Source of the DNA: Agreia sp. Leaf283
GTDB lineage: Bacteria; Actinomycetota; Actinomycetes; Actinomycetales; Microbacteriaceae
Direction of reading: 5' to 3'
Length of the DNA: 64,000 bases
Assembly (NCBI RefSeq): GCF_001422485.1
Contig: NZ_LMNF01000001.1
Span: forward strand, 1,314,250-1,378,249
Below, one piece after another: positions 43,601 through 51,249 of the stretch. The translations under genes and the position numbers were made by a program. The notes under the pieces were generated by a model that was not told where the DNA came from, searched no databases, and saw only the letters and a program-made list of their open reading frames with translations. The first letter of the stretch is position 1. The number at the start of each line of letters is the position of its first letter.

Positions 43601-43670
43601 GGCCGAAGCGGGCCGTGAGCGTGGGAAGGACGAGCCCGGCGAGGGCGAAGCCGACGAGAGAGATGATCAT
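40602..43670 (-). CDS. mrpA: Mrp-type Na+/H+ antiporter, fused subunits A and B
   Basis: A 1022-residue protein and first gene of the operon. The NuoL-like part (about 1-500) has DIYVLFMFWEATTVFSYLLI with the conserved helix-5 glutamate and GALSKSAQVPLHFWLPSAMA with the helix-7 lysine. The MrpA C-terminal and MbhE-like parts run to about 770. The MrpB-like part (about 855-985) starts FHSAIVVSVYLLFAGHNLPG. A Pro/Ala-rich cytoplasmic linker (about 795-850) separates them. No separate mrpB gene exists, in keeping with the fusion. The protein should carry the main ion path and the docking site for other subunits. GAGGGAG precedes ATG 43670. Confidence 0.94.
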   Translation of the reverse strand: MIISLVGFALAGLVLPTLTARFGPRMFVFAALVPAAVFVGLLFQVPAVTRGETPTELHPWVPQLDLAFAFRLDALSLTMALIVTGVGTLVVLYCARYFRRGEDGLGRFSGVLLAFAGAMFGLVVSDDIYVLFMFWEATTVFSYLLIGQYTAKRKSRGAALQALLVTTAGGLAMLVGVVILAVESGTTRVSQIVADPPQASGLVTVAVILVLVGALSKSAQVPLHFWLPSAMAAPTPVSAYLHAAAMVKAGIFLIALLVPAFGDTPGWRPLLVAVGVLTMLVGGWRALRQHDLKLLLAYGTVSQLGFLTVVVGYGTRNAALAGITLITGHALFKATLFLVVGIIDNRLGTRDLRKISGLGRQAPLLAIVATLAAASMAGLPPLLGFVAKEATFTALLEDAEHGAPLGLVALIGVSVGSILTVAYTARFLWGAFASKPGVEPAEFVHEHVDFLISPAILALTSLGLGIASPLLDPLFGLYADTVPPLSGEASSVSSEAPDAAHLALWHGLEPALGISAVTLVLGLALFAARTRVSAIQGRVPSLIDSARGYSRIVHLVDRGAVRLTRVTQTGSLPIYVATILVVLIAAVGTALVLVGELPGSFRIWDSPAQLPIAIVMGVATIAAARAQKRFMAVVLVGVTGYGMAALFALQGAADLALTQALVETVTLVTFVLVLRRLPSAIGQDHGRRHRVVRAVIGVGVGILMSVVAVVALGSRIAEPISLQFPQLAYEGGHGRNVVNVLLVDIRGWDTLGEMSVLVVAATGVASLVFLSRRSGDMPRLGPETERPRWFARRGRLAEAPIEATASAGATPDGAAPSQEGSGQRTPWLLAGKTLAPENRSIILEVVVRLLFHSAIVVSVYLLFAGHNLPGGGFAGGLVAGLAFVARYLAAGRFELGEAAPIDAGKLLGFGVLFAGGTALVPIFFGVDALTSTWFEAEIPVVGHIEFVTSTLFDIGVYLVVVGLALDILRSLGAEIDRQQEEDHDDESSDDDGLPGAHEVNSLSSAPDAPASDTPTSPERSPR

Positions 43671-43762
43671 TTCGGCTCCCTCAGATAGTCAGCCGGGGAA
43701 CGGTTCGCGCCCGGTCGCAAGCGGCCGTGTGGAGCTTCAGTCTACCGGGACATGACAGGTGA

Positions 43763-43795
43763 ATGCCCCGAACGGCATAAGTCCGTCCGGGGCAT
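43763..43795 (-). terminator. Hairpin after the SDR gene
   Basis: Arms ATGCCCCG (43763-43770) and CGGGGCAT (43788-43795), with an inner ACGG/CCGT stem, lie 19 bp past the SDR stop and about 90 bp before mrpA. There is no T tract, so it is a probable but not certain terminator shielding the Mrp operon from read-through. Confidence 0.6.
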
Positions 43796-43813
43796 CGGCA
43801 GCACTCTCCGTGC

Positions 43814-44530
43814 TCAGGCCGTGGGCACCGCCGAGGCGAGCTGCGGGTACAGGGCCTGCAGCGGAGCGGAGAGGCCCGCCTTCACCTGAACGCTCGTCTC
43901 GTCTGCGAGCACCTCGAAATCGCCGGCCTCGAGGCCGTCGTAGGCGCGGGCGACGATGTCGGCCGGGTCGCTCTTGAACTCGGTGACCCCCTCGGTCATG
44001 GGAGTGTCCGCGTAGCCGAGGTGCAGGCCCACCACGTGCGTGCCCTGGGGTGCGAGCTCGAGGCGCAGCGAGTTCGTCGCCGACCAGAAGGCGGCCTTCG
44101 TCGCGCTGTACCCGCCTGCGACGCCGAGCCAGCTCAGCGCGGAGTGGACGTCGAGCAGGGCTCCGCCGCCGTTGCCGGCGAGCACGGGTGCGAATTCGCG
44201 CGCCATCGAGACCGCACCGAAGAAGTTGGTCTCGAACATTTGGCGCAGCGCCTCGGAGCCGCCCAGCATGGGCACGTCGCCGCCGACGCCGGCGTTGTTG
44301 ATCACGATGGTGGTGTCCGCTGCGATGGCGGCGGCCGCCCTCACCGAGGACTCGTCCGTCACGTCGAGCGCGATCGTCTGCACCCGTGCGTCGTTCCACT
44401 CGCGGGGCGTCCTGGCCGTGGCGTAGACCTTCGTGGCCCCGCGCTCGAGGGCCTGGGCCACGAACTCGCGTCCCAGTCCTCCGTTGGCTCCGGTGACGAG
44501 AACGACGGAGCCGCTGATTGCTGACGGCAT
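43814..44530 (-). CDS. Short-chain dehydrogenase/reductase (SDR family)
   Basis: A 238-residue classical SDR from ATG 44530 with an AGGAAG site. The nucleotide-binding motif is VTGANGGLGREF (about residues 11-22), the NNAG motif is INNAGVGGD, and the catalytic Tyr-Lys pair is in GYSATKAAFW with the serine in DVHSALSWLG. The oxidised substrate is unknown. The divergent HxlR-type regulator and the palindrome between them suggest induction by an electrophile or quinone-like compound, by analogy with other HxlR targets; this is inference. Confidence 0.91.
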   Translation of the reverse strand: MPSAISGSVVLVTGANGGLGREFVAQALERGATKVYATARTPREWNDARVQTIALDVTDESSVRAAAAIAADTTIVINNAGVGGDVPMLGGSEALRQMFETNFFGAVSMAREFAPVLAGNGGGALLDVHSALSWLGVAGGYSATKAAFWSATNSLRLELAPQGTHVVGLHLGYADTPMTEGVTEFKSDPADIVARAYDGLEAGDFEVLADETSVQVKAGLSAPLQALYPQLASAVPTA

Positions 44531-44546
44531 GGTGAACTTCTTCCTT

Positions 44547-44569
44547 CTAGGTTGTGATTCACAACCTAG
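44547..44569. promoter_or_regulatory. HxlR-type operator (CTAGGTTGTGA-T-TCACAACCTAG)
   Basis: Perfect 11-bp arms around a single T. It begins 16 bp upstream of the SDR start and ends 43 bp before the HxlR start, so one dimer could repress both divergent genes. Confidence 0.85.
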
Positions 44570-44612
44570 CACCCTGGGTTGCAAAATCAAACTCAGATGC
44601 TATCGTCGAGGA

Positions 44613-45083
44613 ATGGCGACAACGGTTCTGGGAAAAGACCCTCGGTGCCCCGTGGCTCGCAGCCTCGAGGTGCTCGGAGAGAAGTGGACGATCCTCGTCG
44701 TGCGGGAGGCCCTGGCGGGCGTCACGAGGTTCTCCGATTTCCAGCAGAGGCTCGGCGTGGCCAAAGACGTGCTCGCGGCCAGGCTGTCGACGCTTGTCGA
44801 GTTCGACGTGCTCGAGCGACACTCCTACCGCGCCGAAGGCGAGCGCGAGCGCTCGGAGTACCTGCTCACCGACGCGGGTCGCGACCTCGGGGTCGTGCTC
44901 GCGAGCTTCGCCCAGTGGGGCGACACGCACCGACCGACGGGGTTCGGCCCCGTCGTCGAGCATCGCGAACGCGCCACGAACGAGCTGCTGCACATCGCCT
45001 TTGTCACGAGCGACGGCCGCGAGGTTCCTCTCGATCGGGTCGAGAGCGTCAGCGGGCCAGGAGCGCTGCCTGCGGCGGGTTGA
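44613..45083 (+). CDS. HxlR family transcriptional regulator
   Basis: A 156-residue winged-helix regulator. The HxlR pattern is RCPVARSLEVLGEKWTILVV, with the characteristic CP near the N-terminus, then FSDFQQRLGVAKDVLAARLS as recognition region and YLLTDAGRDLGVVLASFAQW. ATG 44613 follows a CGAGGA site. The conserved cysteine (Cys12) could be redox-sensing, as in other HxlR proteins. It probably represses itself and the divergent SDR gene through the shared palindrome. Its 3' end overlaps the next, convergent gene by 35 bp. Confidence 0.92.
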   Translation: MATTVLGKDPRCPVARSLEVLGEKWTILVVREALAGVTRFSDFQQRLGVAKDVLAARLSTLVEFDVLERHSYRAEGERERSEYLLTDAGRDLGVVLASFAQWGDTHRPTGFGPVVEHRERATNELLHIAFVTSDGREVPLDRVESVSGPGALPAAG

Positions 45084-45315
45084 TCTCGGCCCACACGTCG
45101 TCGAGCGAGAGTCCGAGAACGCGCCCGATCGCTGCGATCGATTGGAACGACGGAGTGGCGACGCGGCCGGTCTCGATCTTGCGCAGCGTCTCAGGCGAGA
45201 CCCCTGCCTCGAGGGCCACGTCGAGCATGGAGCGCTCGCCTCGCGCGTGCCGTAACAGGGCACCGAGTCGCTGACCGCGCTCGAGCTCATCGGGGGTGAG
45301 GGGGAGTCGGACCAT
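45049..45315 (-). CDS. XRE family helix-turn-helix protein
   Basis: An 88-residue DNA-binding protein made almost only of the Cro/C1 domain: LGALLRHARGERSMLDVALE, then AGVSPETLRKIETGRVATPS and LSLDDVWAEI. It is divergent from a methionine-aminopeptidase-like gene with a 47-bp gap that contains small inverted repeats, a pairing that I recall as recurrent in actinobacteria. It probably regulates both. Confidence 0.9.
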   Translation of the reverse strand: MVRLPLTPDELERGQRLGALLRHARGERSMLDVALEAGVSPETLRKIETGRVATPSFQSIAAIGRVLGLSLDDVWAEINPPQAALLAR

Positions 45316-45328
45316 GCTCCCGATTCTA

Positions 45329-45352
45329 ATACCGTCATAACAGTACCGGTAT
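45329..45352. promoter_or_regulatory. Inverted repeat in the XRE/map divergent gap
   Basis: ATACCG (45329-45334) and CGGTAT (45347-45352) are inverted, and the right side also contains the 8-bp palindrome TACCGGTA. The site fits an XRE-type dimer and lies 11 bp from the forward start. Confidence 0.5.
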
Positions 45353-45362
45353 AGTTATCGGA

Positions 45363-46145
45363 ATGATCGAGATTCTGAATCACGCCCAGCTGGCCGGCGC
45401 GCGCGTTACTGGCGGCCTCGTCGCCGACATCCTGCAGTCTCTGAGGCTGCGCAGCACGGTGGGCACGAATCTGCTCGACATCGACCGATGGGCCAAGCAC
45501 CTGATCCTCGAAGCCGGCGCCGAATCGTGTTACGTCGACTACGCGCCCTCGTTCGGCACGGGACCGTTCGGCCACTACATCTGCACCGCGGTGAATGACG
45601 CCGTTCTGCACGGCATGCCGCACGACTACGCCCTGCAGGACGGAGACCTGCTGACGCTCGACCTCGCCGTGTCGCTGCGCGGCCTCGCTGCGGACTCCGC
45701 GATCAGTTTCATCGTGGGTCGATCGAGGCCACCGCAGAGCATTGCGATGATCGAAGCGACGGAGAGGGCGCTCGCCGCCGGAATCGCCGCCGCGGGCCCG
45801 GGCGCTCGAATCGGTGACGTCTCCCACGCCATCGGATCCGTCCTCACCGAGGCGGGCTATCCGATCAACGTCGAGTTCGGCGGCCACGGAATCGGGTCGA
45901 CGATGCACCAGGATCCGCACGTCTCGAACATCGGTCGACCGGGTCGGGGCTATCGTCTGCGGCCGGGCCTGCTGCTCGCGCTCGAGCCGTGGGTCATGGC
46001 CGACACCGACGAACTCGTGACGGACCCCGACGGGTGGACATTGCGCAGCGCGACCGGCGCCCGCACGGCGCACAGCGAGCACACGATCGCCATCACCGAC
46101 GACGGTGCCGAGATCCTCACCGTGCCGACGCGGTCGCCTCGCTGA
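45363..46145 (+). CDS. map: Type I methionine aminopeptidase paralogue
   Basis: A 260-residue metallopeptidase that removes N-terminal methionine. All five metal ligands are present: Asp100 (LTLDLAV), Asp111 (AADSAIS), His175 (GGHGIG), Glu208 (LALEPW) and Glu239 (HSEHTI), and the substrate histidine is in VLHGMP (His83). It has no N-terminal zinc-finger extension. The XRE regulator next door and the absence of secY/adk/infA neighbours suggest it is an accessory copy rather than the housekeeping enzyme. Its 3' end overlaps idi by 29 bp on the opposite strand. Confidence 0.92.
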   Translation: MIEILNHAQLAGARVTGGLVADILQSLRLRSTVGTNLLDIDRWAKHLILEAGAESCYVDYAPSFGTGPFGHYICTAVNDAVLHGMPHDYALQDGDLLTLDLAVSLRGLAADSAISFIVGRSRPPQSIAMIEATERALAAGIAAAGPGARIGDVSHAIGSVLTEAGYPINVEFGGHGIGSTMHQDPHVSNIGRPGRGYRLRPGLLLALEPWVMADTDELVTDPDGWTLRSATGARTAHSEHTIAITDDGAEILTVPTRSPR

Positions 46146-46653
46146 GCAGCGGCAGCTGCAGGGTCAGCCATGGGCTGAATGCCCACGGCGTGCTGTCGAC
46201 GGCCGAGCGCAGCGCATCGGGGTCGACCCAGTTCCACTCGGCGACCTCGTCGGGGTTGCCCGCGACCTCGTCGGTCGTCGTGGCCGTGAACACCGGGCAG
46301 ATCTCGTATTCGACGATTCCGGATGCGTCGGTCGCCCGGTAGCGGAAGTCCGGGAGAACCAGGGTCACCTCGTCGAGCGTGATTCCCAGCTCGCGCTGCG
46401 CGCGGCGCGCCACGGCGTCGGTCATCGCCTCGCCCGGAGCCGGATGACCGCAGAACGAGTTCGTCCACACCCCGGGCCAGGCGACCTTGCCGAGCGAGCG
46501 GCGGGTGACCAGGATGCGGCCCTGCGCGTCGTAGACGTGGCACGAGAAGGCCAGGTGCAGGGCCGTGTCGGCGGTGTGGACCGTGGCCTTGTCGGCCGTT
46601 CCGATCGGCAGTCCTTCGTCGGAAAGCAGAACCACCTGTTCATGAGAGGACAT
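46117..46653 (-). CDS. idi: Isopentenyl-diphosphate delta-isomerase, type I
   Basis: A 178-residue enzyme that interconverts isopentenyl and dimethylallyl diphosphate, feeding the carotenoid pathway. The catalytic cysteine is Cys68 in TNSFCGHP and the catalytic glutamate Glu117 in EYEICPV. Metal-binding histidines His26, His33 and His70 match the E. coli positions shifted by one. The Nudix-like part is complete. It is divergent from crtE with 139 bp between starts, an arrangement found in Microbacteriaceae C50 carotenoid clusters. Confidence 0.95.
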   Translation of the reverse strand: MSSHEQVVLLSDEGLPIGTADKATVHTADTALHLAFSCHVYDAQGRILVTRRSLGKVAWPGVWTNSFCGHPAPGEAMTDAVARRAQRELGITLDEVTLVLPDFRYRATDASGIVEYEICPVFTATTTDEVAGNPDEVAEWNWVDPDALRSAVDSTPWAFSPWLTLQLPLLSEATASAR

Positions 46654-46792
46654 GCACTTATTGTGTCAGAACGGGCGAATAGTCAGCCGACTGACTGATC
46701 GGGCCGGGATTCTTCGAGCAGGCAGCCCGCCATTGTGCAATCCCCACGACGAGGCGCGGTACTTAGACAGTCTCGTAAGTTAGCCTCGAACC
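46654..46792. promoter_or_regulatory. Divergent idi/crtE control region
   Basis: It contains AGTCAG-CCGA-CTGACT (46681-46696), a short inverted repeat, and ACTTA/TAAGT half-sites (46761-46765 and 46776-46780) just before the crtE start. In related bacteria a MarR-type CrtR represses such clusters, but no marR gene lies in this window, so the assignment is tentative. Confidence 0.4.
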
Positions 46793-47863
46793 GTGGATAC
46801 GCATGATCTCGTGGTGGTGACCCGCCGGCGGCAGCAGCACGTCGATGCGGTTCTCGACCGCTTCTTCGGGCTCGCGAAGGCGCGGGCGTCGGGCATCGGA
46901 CCTCGATATGTGACTCTCTGGGAGACGCTCGAGAAGAACTCCGCCGGCGGCAAACGCTTTCGTCCGGCCATGGTTCTCGCCGCTTACGAGGCCCTGGGAG
47001 GAACCGACTCGGAGACGGCCGCCTATGTCGGCGCGGCCTTCGAACTGCTGCATACCGCCCTGATCGTGCACGACGACGTGATCGATCGAGACTTCATCCG
47101 TCGTGGTGGCCCCAACGTGTCGGGCAGCTACCGCGACCTGGCGCAGACCGCGGGCATCCCCATTCCCACCGCAGAGCACCGCGGCCTCTCGGTCGCGGTG
47201 ATCGCGGGAGATCTCGCTCTCTTCAACGCCTTCCGCCTGCTCGATCGCAGCGGCGTCAGCGGAGAGCTGCGCGAGCGCCTCCACGAGATCCTCGACGAGG
47301 CCATGTTCGCATCGGCGGCCGGCGAGCTCCTCGACGTGGACTTCTCGCTGCACCCCGACCCGCCCTCGGTCGAGGACATCGTCGACATGGAGCGTCTGAA
47401 GACGGCCGTCTATTCCTTCGAGACCCCCCTCCAGGCCGGAGCGGTGCTTGCGGGCGCCGACGAGGCGGCGGTCGAGGCACTGGGGTCGTTCGGGCGCAAC
47501 CTCGGCATCGCCTACCAGATCGTCGACGACCTCCTCGGGGTCTTCGGCGACGAAGGAGACACCGGCAAGTCCACCCTCGGCGACCTGCGCGAGGGCAAGC
47601 GAACGGTGCTCATCGCCTACGCCGCGACGACCGAGCAGTGGCCGCAGATCGAGCCGTCGTTCGGCGATCCCGAGCTCGACGACGAAGGCGCCCAGCGCAT
47701 CCGCGGCCTGCTCGAAGAAAGCGGCGCCCGCCGCTACGCAGAGGCTCTGGCCCGCGACTTCGCCAACAGGGCCTGGGAGCAGCTGGCGTCGAGCGCGCTT
47801 CCCGATACGGTGCGCGCGGAGTTCCGCGCCTTCGTCGCCACGGTGCTGGAACGGGTCAAATGA
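46793..47863 (+). CDS. crtE: Geranylgeranyl diphosphate synthase
   Basis: A 356-residue trans-prenyltransferase that builds C20 GGPP from C5 units. The first aspartate-rich motif is HDDVIDRD (DDVID at residues 94-98). The second is IVDDLLGVFGD (from 245), where the usual last aspartate of DDxxD is Gly, a common variant in actinobacterial CrtE. The basic GGKRFRPAMVL segment binds substrate diphosphate. GTG 46793 opens the crt operon, and the stop overlaps crtB as ATGA. Confidence 0.95.
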   Translation: MDTHDLVVVTRRRQQHVDAVLDRFFGLAKARASGIGPRYVTLWETLEKNSAGGKRFRPAMVLAAYEALGGTDSETAAYVGAAFELLHTALIVHDDVIDRDFIRRGGPNVSGSYRDLAQTAGIPIPTAEHRGLSVAVIAGDLALFNAFRLLDRSGVSGELRERLHEILDEAMFASAAGELLDVDFSLHPDPPSVEDIVDMERLKTAVYSFETPLQAGAVLAGADEAAVEALGSFGRNLGIAYQIVDDLLGVFGDEGDTGKSTLGDLREGKRTVLIAYAATTEQWPQIEPSFGDPELDDEGAQRIRGLLEESGARRYAEALARDFANRAWEQLASSALPDTVRAEFRAFVATVLERVK

Positions 47864-48735
47864 CCCGGCCCGAATCGCTGTACGACCGTGTGGCCATGGA
47901 GGCCTCGGCCGTCGTCATCCGGAGATACTCGACCTCGTTCGGTCTTGCGTCGAAGCTGCTGTCTCCCACGGTGCGGCAGCACGTCGAGAACATCTATGCC
48001 CTCGTGCGGCTCGCCGACGAGGTCGTCGACGGGGTCGCCGCGGAGGCACGCCTCGATGCCGGCGCCATCCGAGCCCAGCTCGACGCGCTCGAGAGCGAGA
48101 CGAACGAGGCGATGCGCTGCGGCTTCAGTACCAACCTGGTGGTGCACGCGTTCGCGCTCACGGCCCGCGAGACCGGATTCGGCGAAGAGCTCTCGGCCCC
48201 GTTCTACGCGTCGATGCGCGCAGACCTGAGCCAGACCGAGCACACGCCGGAGTCATTCGACCTCTACGTCTACGGATCCGCCGAGGTCGTCGGCCTGATG
48301 TGCCTCAAGGCGTTCCTCGTCGGACACCGCTACTCCGACGAGGACGAGGCTCGGCTCGTCGACGGCGCGCGCCACCTCGGCGCGGCCTTTCAGAAGATCA
48401 ACTTCTTGCGCGACCTCGCGGCCGACTTCACGGCCCTCGGCCGCAGCTACTTTCCCGGTGTCGACGTCGACTCCTTCACCGAGGCGCAGAAGACCGTCAT
48501 CATCGACGACATCCAGAACGACCTCGACATCGCCTGCTCGACCCTGACGCTGCTGCCGAGCTCCTCCCGGCGCGCCGTGGTGCTCGCCCAGGGACTCTTC
48601 GCCGAGCTCACCCGCCGTCTACGCGAAACGCCGGCCTCCGTCCTGGTGACCACCCGCATCCGCGTGCCCAACCCCGTTAAGATGCGAATCGCGGCCCTCG
48701 CTGCCGCGGGTCGTCTACCGAAGGAGCACGAGTGA
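47860..48735 (+). CDS. crtB: Phytoene synthase
   Basis: A 291-residue enzyme joining two GGPP into C40 phytoene. The squalene/phytoene-synthase motifs are YSTSFGLASKLLSP, the first Asp-rich RLADEVVDG, and the second NFLRDLAADFTALGRSYFPG. The start ATG 47860 overlaps the crtE stop, and the stop overlaps the crtI GTG. The gene is of normal length. Confidence 0.95.
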   Translation: MTRPESLYDRVAMEASAVVIRRYSTSFGLASKLLSPTVRQHVENIYALVRLADEVVDGVAAEARLDAGAIRAQLDALESETNEAMRCGFSTNLVVHAFALTARETGFGEELSAPFYASMRADLSQTEHTPESFDLYVYGSAEVVGLMCLKAFLVGHRYSDEDEARLVDGARHLGAAFQKINFLRDLAADFTALGRSYFPGVDVDSFTEAQKTVIIDDIQNDLDIACSTLTLLPSSSRRAVVLAQGLFAELTRRLRETPASVLVTTRIRVPNPVKMRIAALAAAGRLPKEHE

Positions 48736-50564
48736 CAGCCAGCATCCCCACCGGTGACAGCACCGACTCGCAGGGCGAGGCCCGGCGGGCCATCGTCATC
48801 GGGGCCGGTATCAGCGGGCTGGCCAGCGCCGCGCTGCTGGCCCGCGAGGGCTACGAGGTGACCCTGCTCGAGAAGCGGGGCGCGGTCGGCGGCCGCGCGG
48901 GCGTGTGGAAGAAAGACGGTTTCACCTTCGACACGGGCCCCTCGTGGTACCTGATGCCCGAGGTCTTCGACCACTTCTACAAGCTCATGGGCACCTCGGC
49001 CGCAGAGCAGCTCGACCTCACCCGCCTCGACCCGGGCTACCGCGTGTTCTTCGAGGGAGAGGAGACGACGGTCGACATCCGCAGCGACCTCGAATCGAAC
49101 CTCGAGCTGTTCGAATCGATCGAGCCCGGCGCCGGCGTGAAGATGGCCGGCTACCTCGACTCCGCAGCCGAGACCTACGACCTCGCCAAGAAGTACTTCC
49201 TGTACTCCACGTTCCAAGACCTCAAGCCGCTCGCGGTCGGCCCCGTCGTCACGCGCACGCCCCGACTCGTGCGCCTGCTCACCGAGACGTTGGCCAGCTT
49301 CGCCGGTCGCACCGTGCGCGATCCGCGGCTGCAGCAGATCCTCGGCTACCCCGCCGTCTTCCTGGGTTCCTCACCGTATGCCGCTCCGAGCATGTACCAC
49401 CTCATGAGCCACCTCGACATGAACGACGGCGTGCTCTACCCCCAGGGCGGCTTCGGCCAGGTGATCGCCAGCATCGAGAACATCGCCCGAGACGCGGGCG
49501 TCGAGATCCGCACCGGCGCGACCGTAACTCGCATCGTGCTCGAACTCGATCCAGCGCTGAAGGCGCCGGAGCCCGAGAAGAGCGTCTACGACTACGAGAC
49601 CACCGAGTTCGACACGAACGTGATCGACCGCGACGAGCTGCGGCGCCTGCTCGCGGGCGAAGCGGATGCGCAGGGCTCCACTGCGGCTGCACCAACGACG
49701 GCTCCCGCGACGGCGACCGACGTCGTGGCCGGGCCACCGGCATCCGACCGCAGCCGTGTCGGCGGCGTGCACTACGTCGACGACGAGGGACGCGCCCACG
49801 AACTGGAGGCCGAGCTGGTCGTCGCCACCGCCGACCTGCGGCACGTCGAGACCACCATGCTGCTGCCCGAACTGCAGACCTACCCCGAGTCGTACTGGCA
49901 GAAGAAGACCGCCGGCCCCAGCGCCGTGCTGGTCTACCTGGGCGTCTCGGGCGAGCTGCCGCAGCTGGCGCACCACTCGCTGTTCTTCACGAAGGACTGG
50001 AAGGGCGACTTCGGCAAGATCTTCGGAGCGAGCCGCTTCGGGCGCTTCGGACCGAAGGGGGCCACGTCGGTTCCCGAGCCCGCGTCGATCTACGTCTGCC
50101 GCCCCAGCGCCACCGACGACACCGTCGCGCCCGACGGCCACGAGAACATCTTCGTCCTCGTTCCGATCCCGGCCGACCCCGGCATCGGCCACGGTGGCGA
50201 GAACGGCCTGGGGGATGCCCGGGTCGAGAGGATCGCCGACGCCGCGATCGCGCAGGTGGCCGAGTGGGCCGGCGTTCCCGACCTCGCCGACCGCATCGTG
50301 GTGCGGCGCACCGTCGGCCCCGCCGACTTCGTCGACGACCTCAACGCGTGGAAGGGCACCGCGCTGGGCCCGGCCCACACCCTGGGCCAGAGCGCGTTCT
50401 TCCGAGCGGGCAACGTGTCGAAGAAGGTCGACGGGCTCGTCTACGCCGGAGGATCCACGATCCCCGGCATCGGACTGCCCATGTGCCTGATCAGCGCGGA
50501 GCTCGTGATCAAGCGACTGCGCGGCGACACCAGCACGGGAGCACTGGCGGAGCCCGGCGACTGA
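48732..50564 (+). CDS. crtI: Phytoene desaturase with an extra internal segment
   Basis: A 610-residue FAD enzyme that converts phytoene to lycopene. The Rossmann motif is VIGAGISGLASAALLAREGY (about 22-41), followed by GGRAGVWKKDGFTFDTGPSW. The C-terminal FAD signature is GLVYAGGSTIPGIGLPMCLI near residue 575. Between IVLELDP and RVGGVHYVDDEGR (about residues 275-340) there is a low-complexity, Ala/Thr/Pro-rich insertion of about 60 residues that makes it longer than typical CrtI (about 490-550). The flanking motifs are intact, so activity is expected. GTG start in a GTGA overlap with crtB. Confidence 0.94.
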   Translation: MTASIPTGDSTDSQGEARRAIVIGAGISGLASAALLAREGYEVTLLEKRGAVGGRAGVWKKDGFTFDTGPSWYLMPEVFDHFYKLMGTSAAEQLDLTRLDPGYRVFFEGEETTVDIRSDLESNLELFESIEPGAGVKMAGYLDSAAETYDLAKKYFLYSTFQDLKPLAVGPVVTRTPRLVRLLTETLASFAGRTVRDPRLQQILGYPAVFLGSSPYAAPSMYHLMSHLDMNDGVLYPQGGFGQVIASIENIARDAGVEIRTGATVTRIVLELDPALKAPEPEKSVYDYETTEFDTNVIDRDELRRLLAGEADAQGSTAAAPTTAPATATDVVAGPPASDRSRVGGVHYVDDEGRAHELEAELVVATADLRHVETTMLLPELQTYPESYWQKKTAGPSAVLVYLGVSGELPQLAHHSLFFTKDWKGDFGKIFGASRFGRFGPKGATSVPEPASIYVCRPSATDDTVAPDGHENIFVLVPIPADPGIGHGGENGLGDARVERIADAAIAQVAEWAGVPDLADRIVVRRTVGPADFVDDLNAWKGTALGPAHTLGQSAFFRAGNVSKKVDGLVYAGGSTIPGIGLPMCLISAELVIKRLRGDTSTGALAEPGD

Positions 50565-50914
50565 TGGGTCTGCTGTACCTGCTCGCGCTCCTCGTCTCGA
50601 TCACGGGCATGGTGGTGCTCGACCGCCGATTCACGCTGTTCTTCTTCCGCGACGCGCGCCGGGCATCCATCGTTCTCGTCGCGGGTCTCGTGTTCTTCGT
50701 CGGCTGGGATCTGGCAGGCATCGGGCTCGGCATCTTCTTTCGCGGAGAGACCTCGTTCATGACAGGTCTGCAGCTGGCGCCCGAGCTGCCCGTCGAGGAG
50801 ATCTTCTTCCTCACCCTGCTCTGCTATCTCGCGATGAACCTGTTCGGGTTCCTGACGCGGGCATCCGTCGGTCGGGCCGGCCGCGTCGCCGGCCGCGAGG
50901 CGGTGCGCTCGTGA
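50564..50914 (+). CDS. crtYe: Heterodimeric C50 carotenoid cyclase subunit (CrtYe type)
   Basis: A 116-residue membrane protein with three helices (LLYLLALLVSITGMVVLDRR, ASIVLVAGLVFFVGWDLAGI and PVEEIFFLTLLCYLAMNLFG). The LPVEEIFFLTL motif is the signature of the lycopene-cyclase-domain proteins. It works with the next gene product to close rings on the C50 chain. ATG 50564 overlaps the crtI stop by one base. Confidence 0.92.
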   Translation: MGLLYLLALLVSITGMVVLDRRFTLFFFRDARRASIVLVAGLVFFVGWDLAGIGLGIFFRGETSFMTGLQLAPELPVEEIFFLTLLCYLAMNLFGFLTRASVGRAGRVAGREAVRS

Positions 50915-51249
50915 CCTACTGGACGCTCAATGCGATCTTCCTCGCGGTCGTCGCGCTGGTCGCCATCGTCGCGGCCGTGCGCATCCGGAGCACCCGGCCG
51001 TGGGTCGCGGTCGCCATCACCCTCGGCGTTCTGCTGGTGATGACCGCGGTCTTCGACAACGTGATGATCGGCATCGGGCTCGTCGGCTACGAGCCCTCCC
51101 TCATCTCGGGGGCCTTCATCGGCATCGCGCCGCTCGAGGACTTCGCCTACGCGATCGCCGCCGCCGTTCTGCTACCGTCGCTCTGGATGCTGCTGCCCGC
51201 GGGCTCGTGCGCATCCGGTGCCGCCGCACGCCCGGAGGAGCGCGCATGA
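50911..51249 (+). CDS. crtYf: Heterodimeric C50 carotenoid cyclase subunit (CrtYf type)
   Basis: A 112-residue partner of CrtYe with helices LNAIFLAVVALVAIVAAVRI and WVAVAITLGVLLVMTAVFDN and the diagnostic GIAPLEDFAYAIAAAVLLPS motif. It starts at GTG 50911 in a GTGA overlap and ends overlapping the crtEb start. Whether the rings are epsilon (decaprenoxanthin) or beta (C.p.450) cannot be read from the sequence; the gene order equals that of known decaprenoxanthin clusters. Confidence 0.92.
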   Translation: MTYWTLNAIFLAVVALVAIVAAVRIRSTRPWVAVAITLGVLLVMTAVFDNVMIGIGLVGYEPSLISGAFIGIAPLEDFAYAIAAAVLLPSLWMLLPAGSCASGAAARPEERA

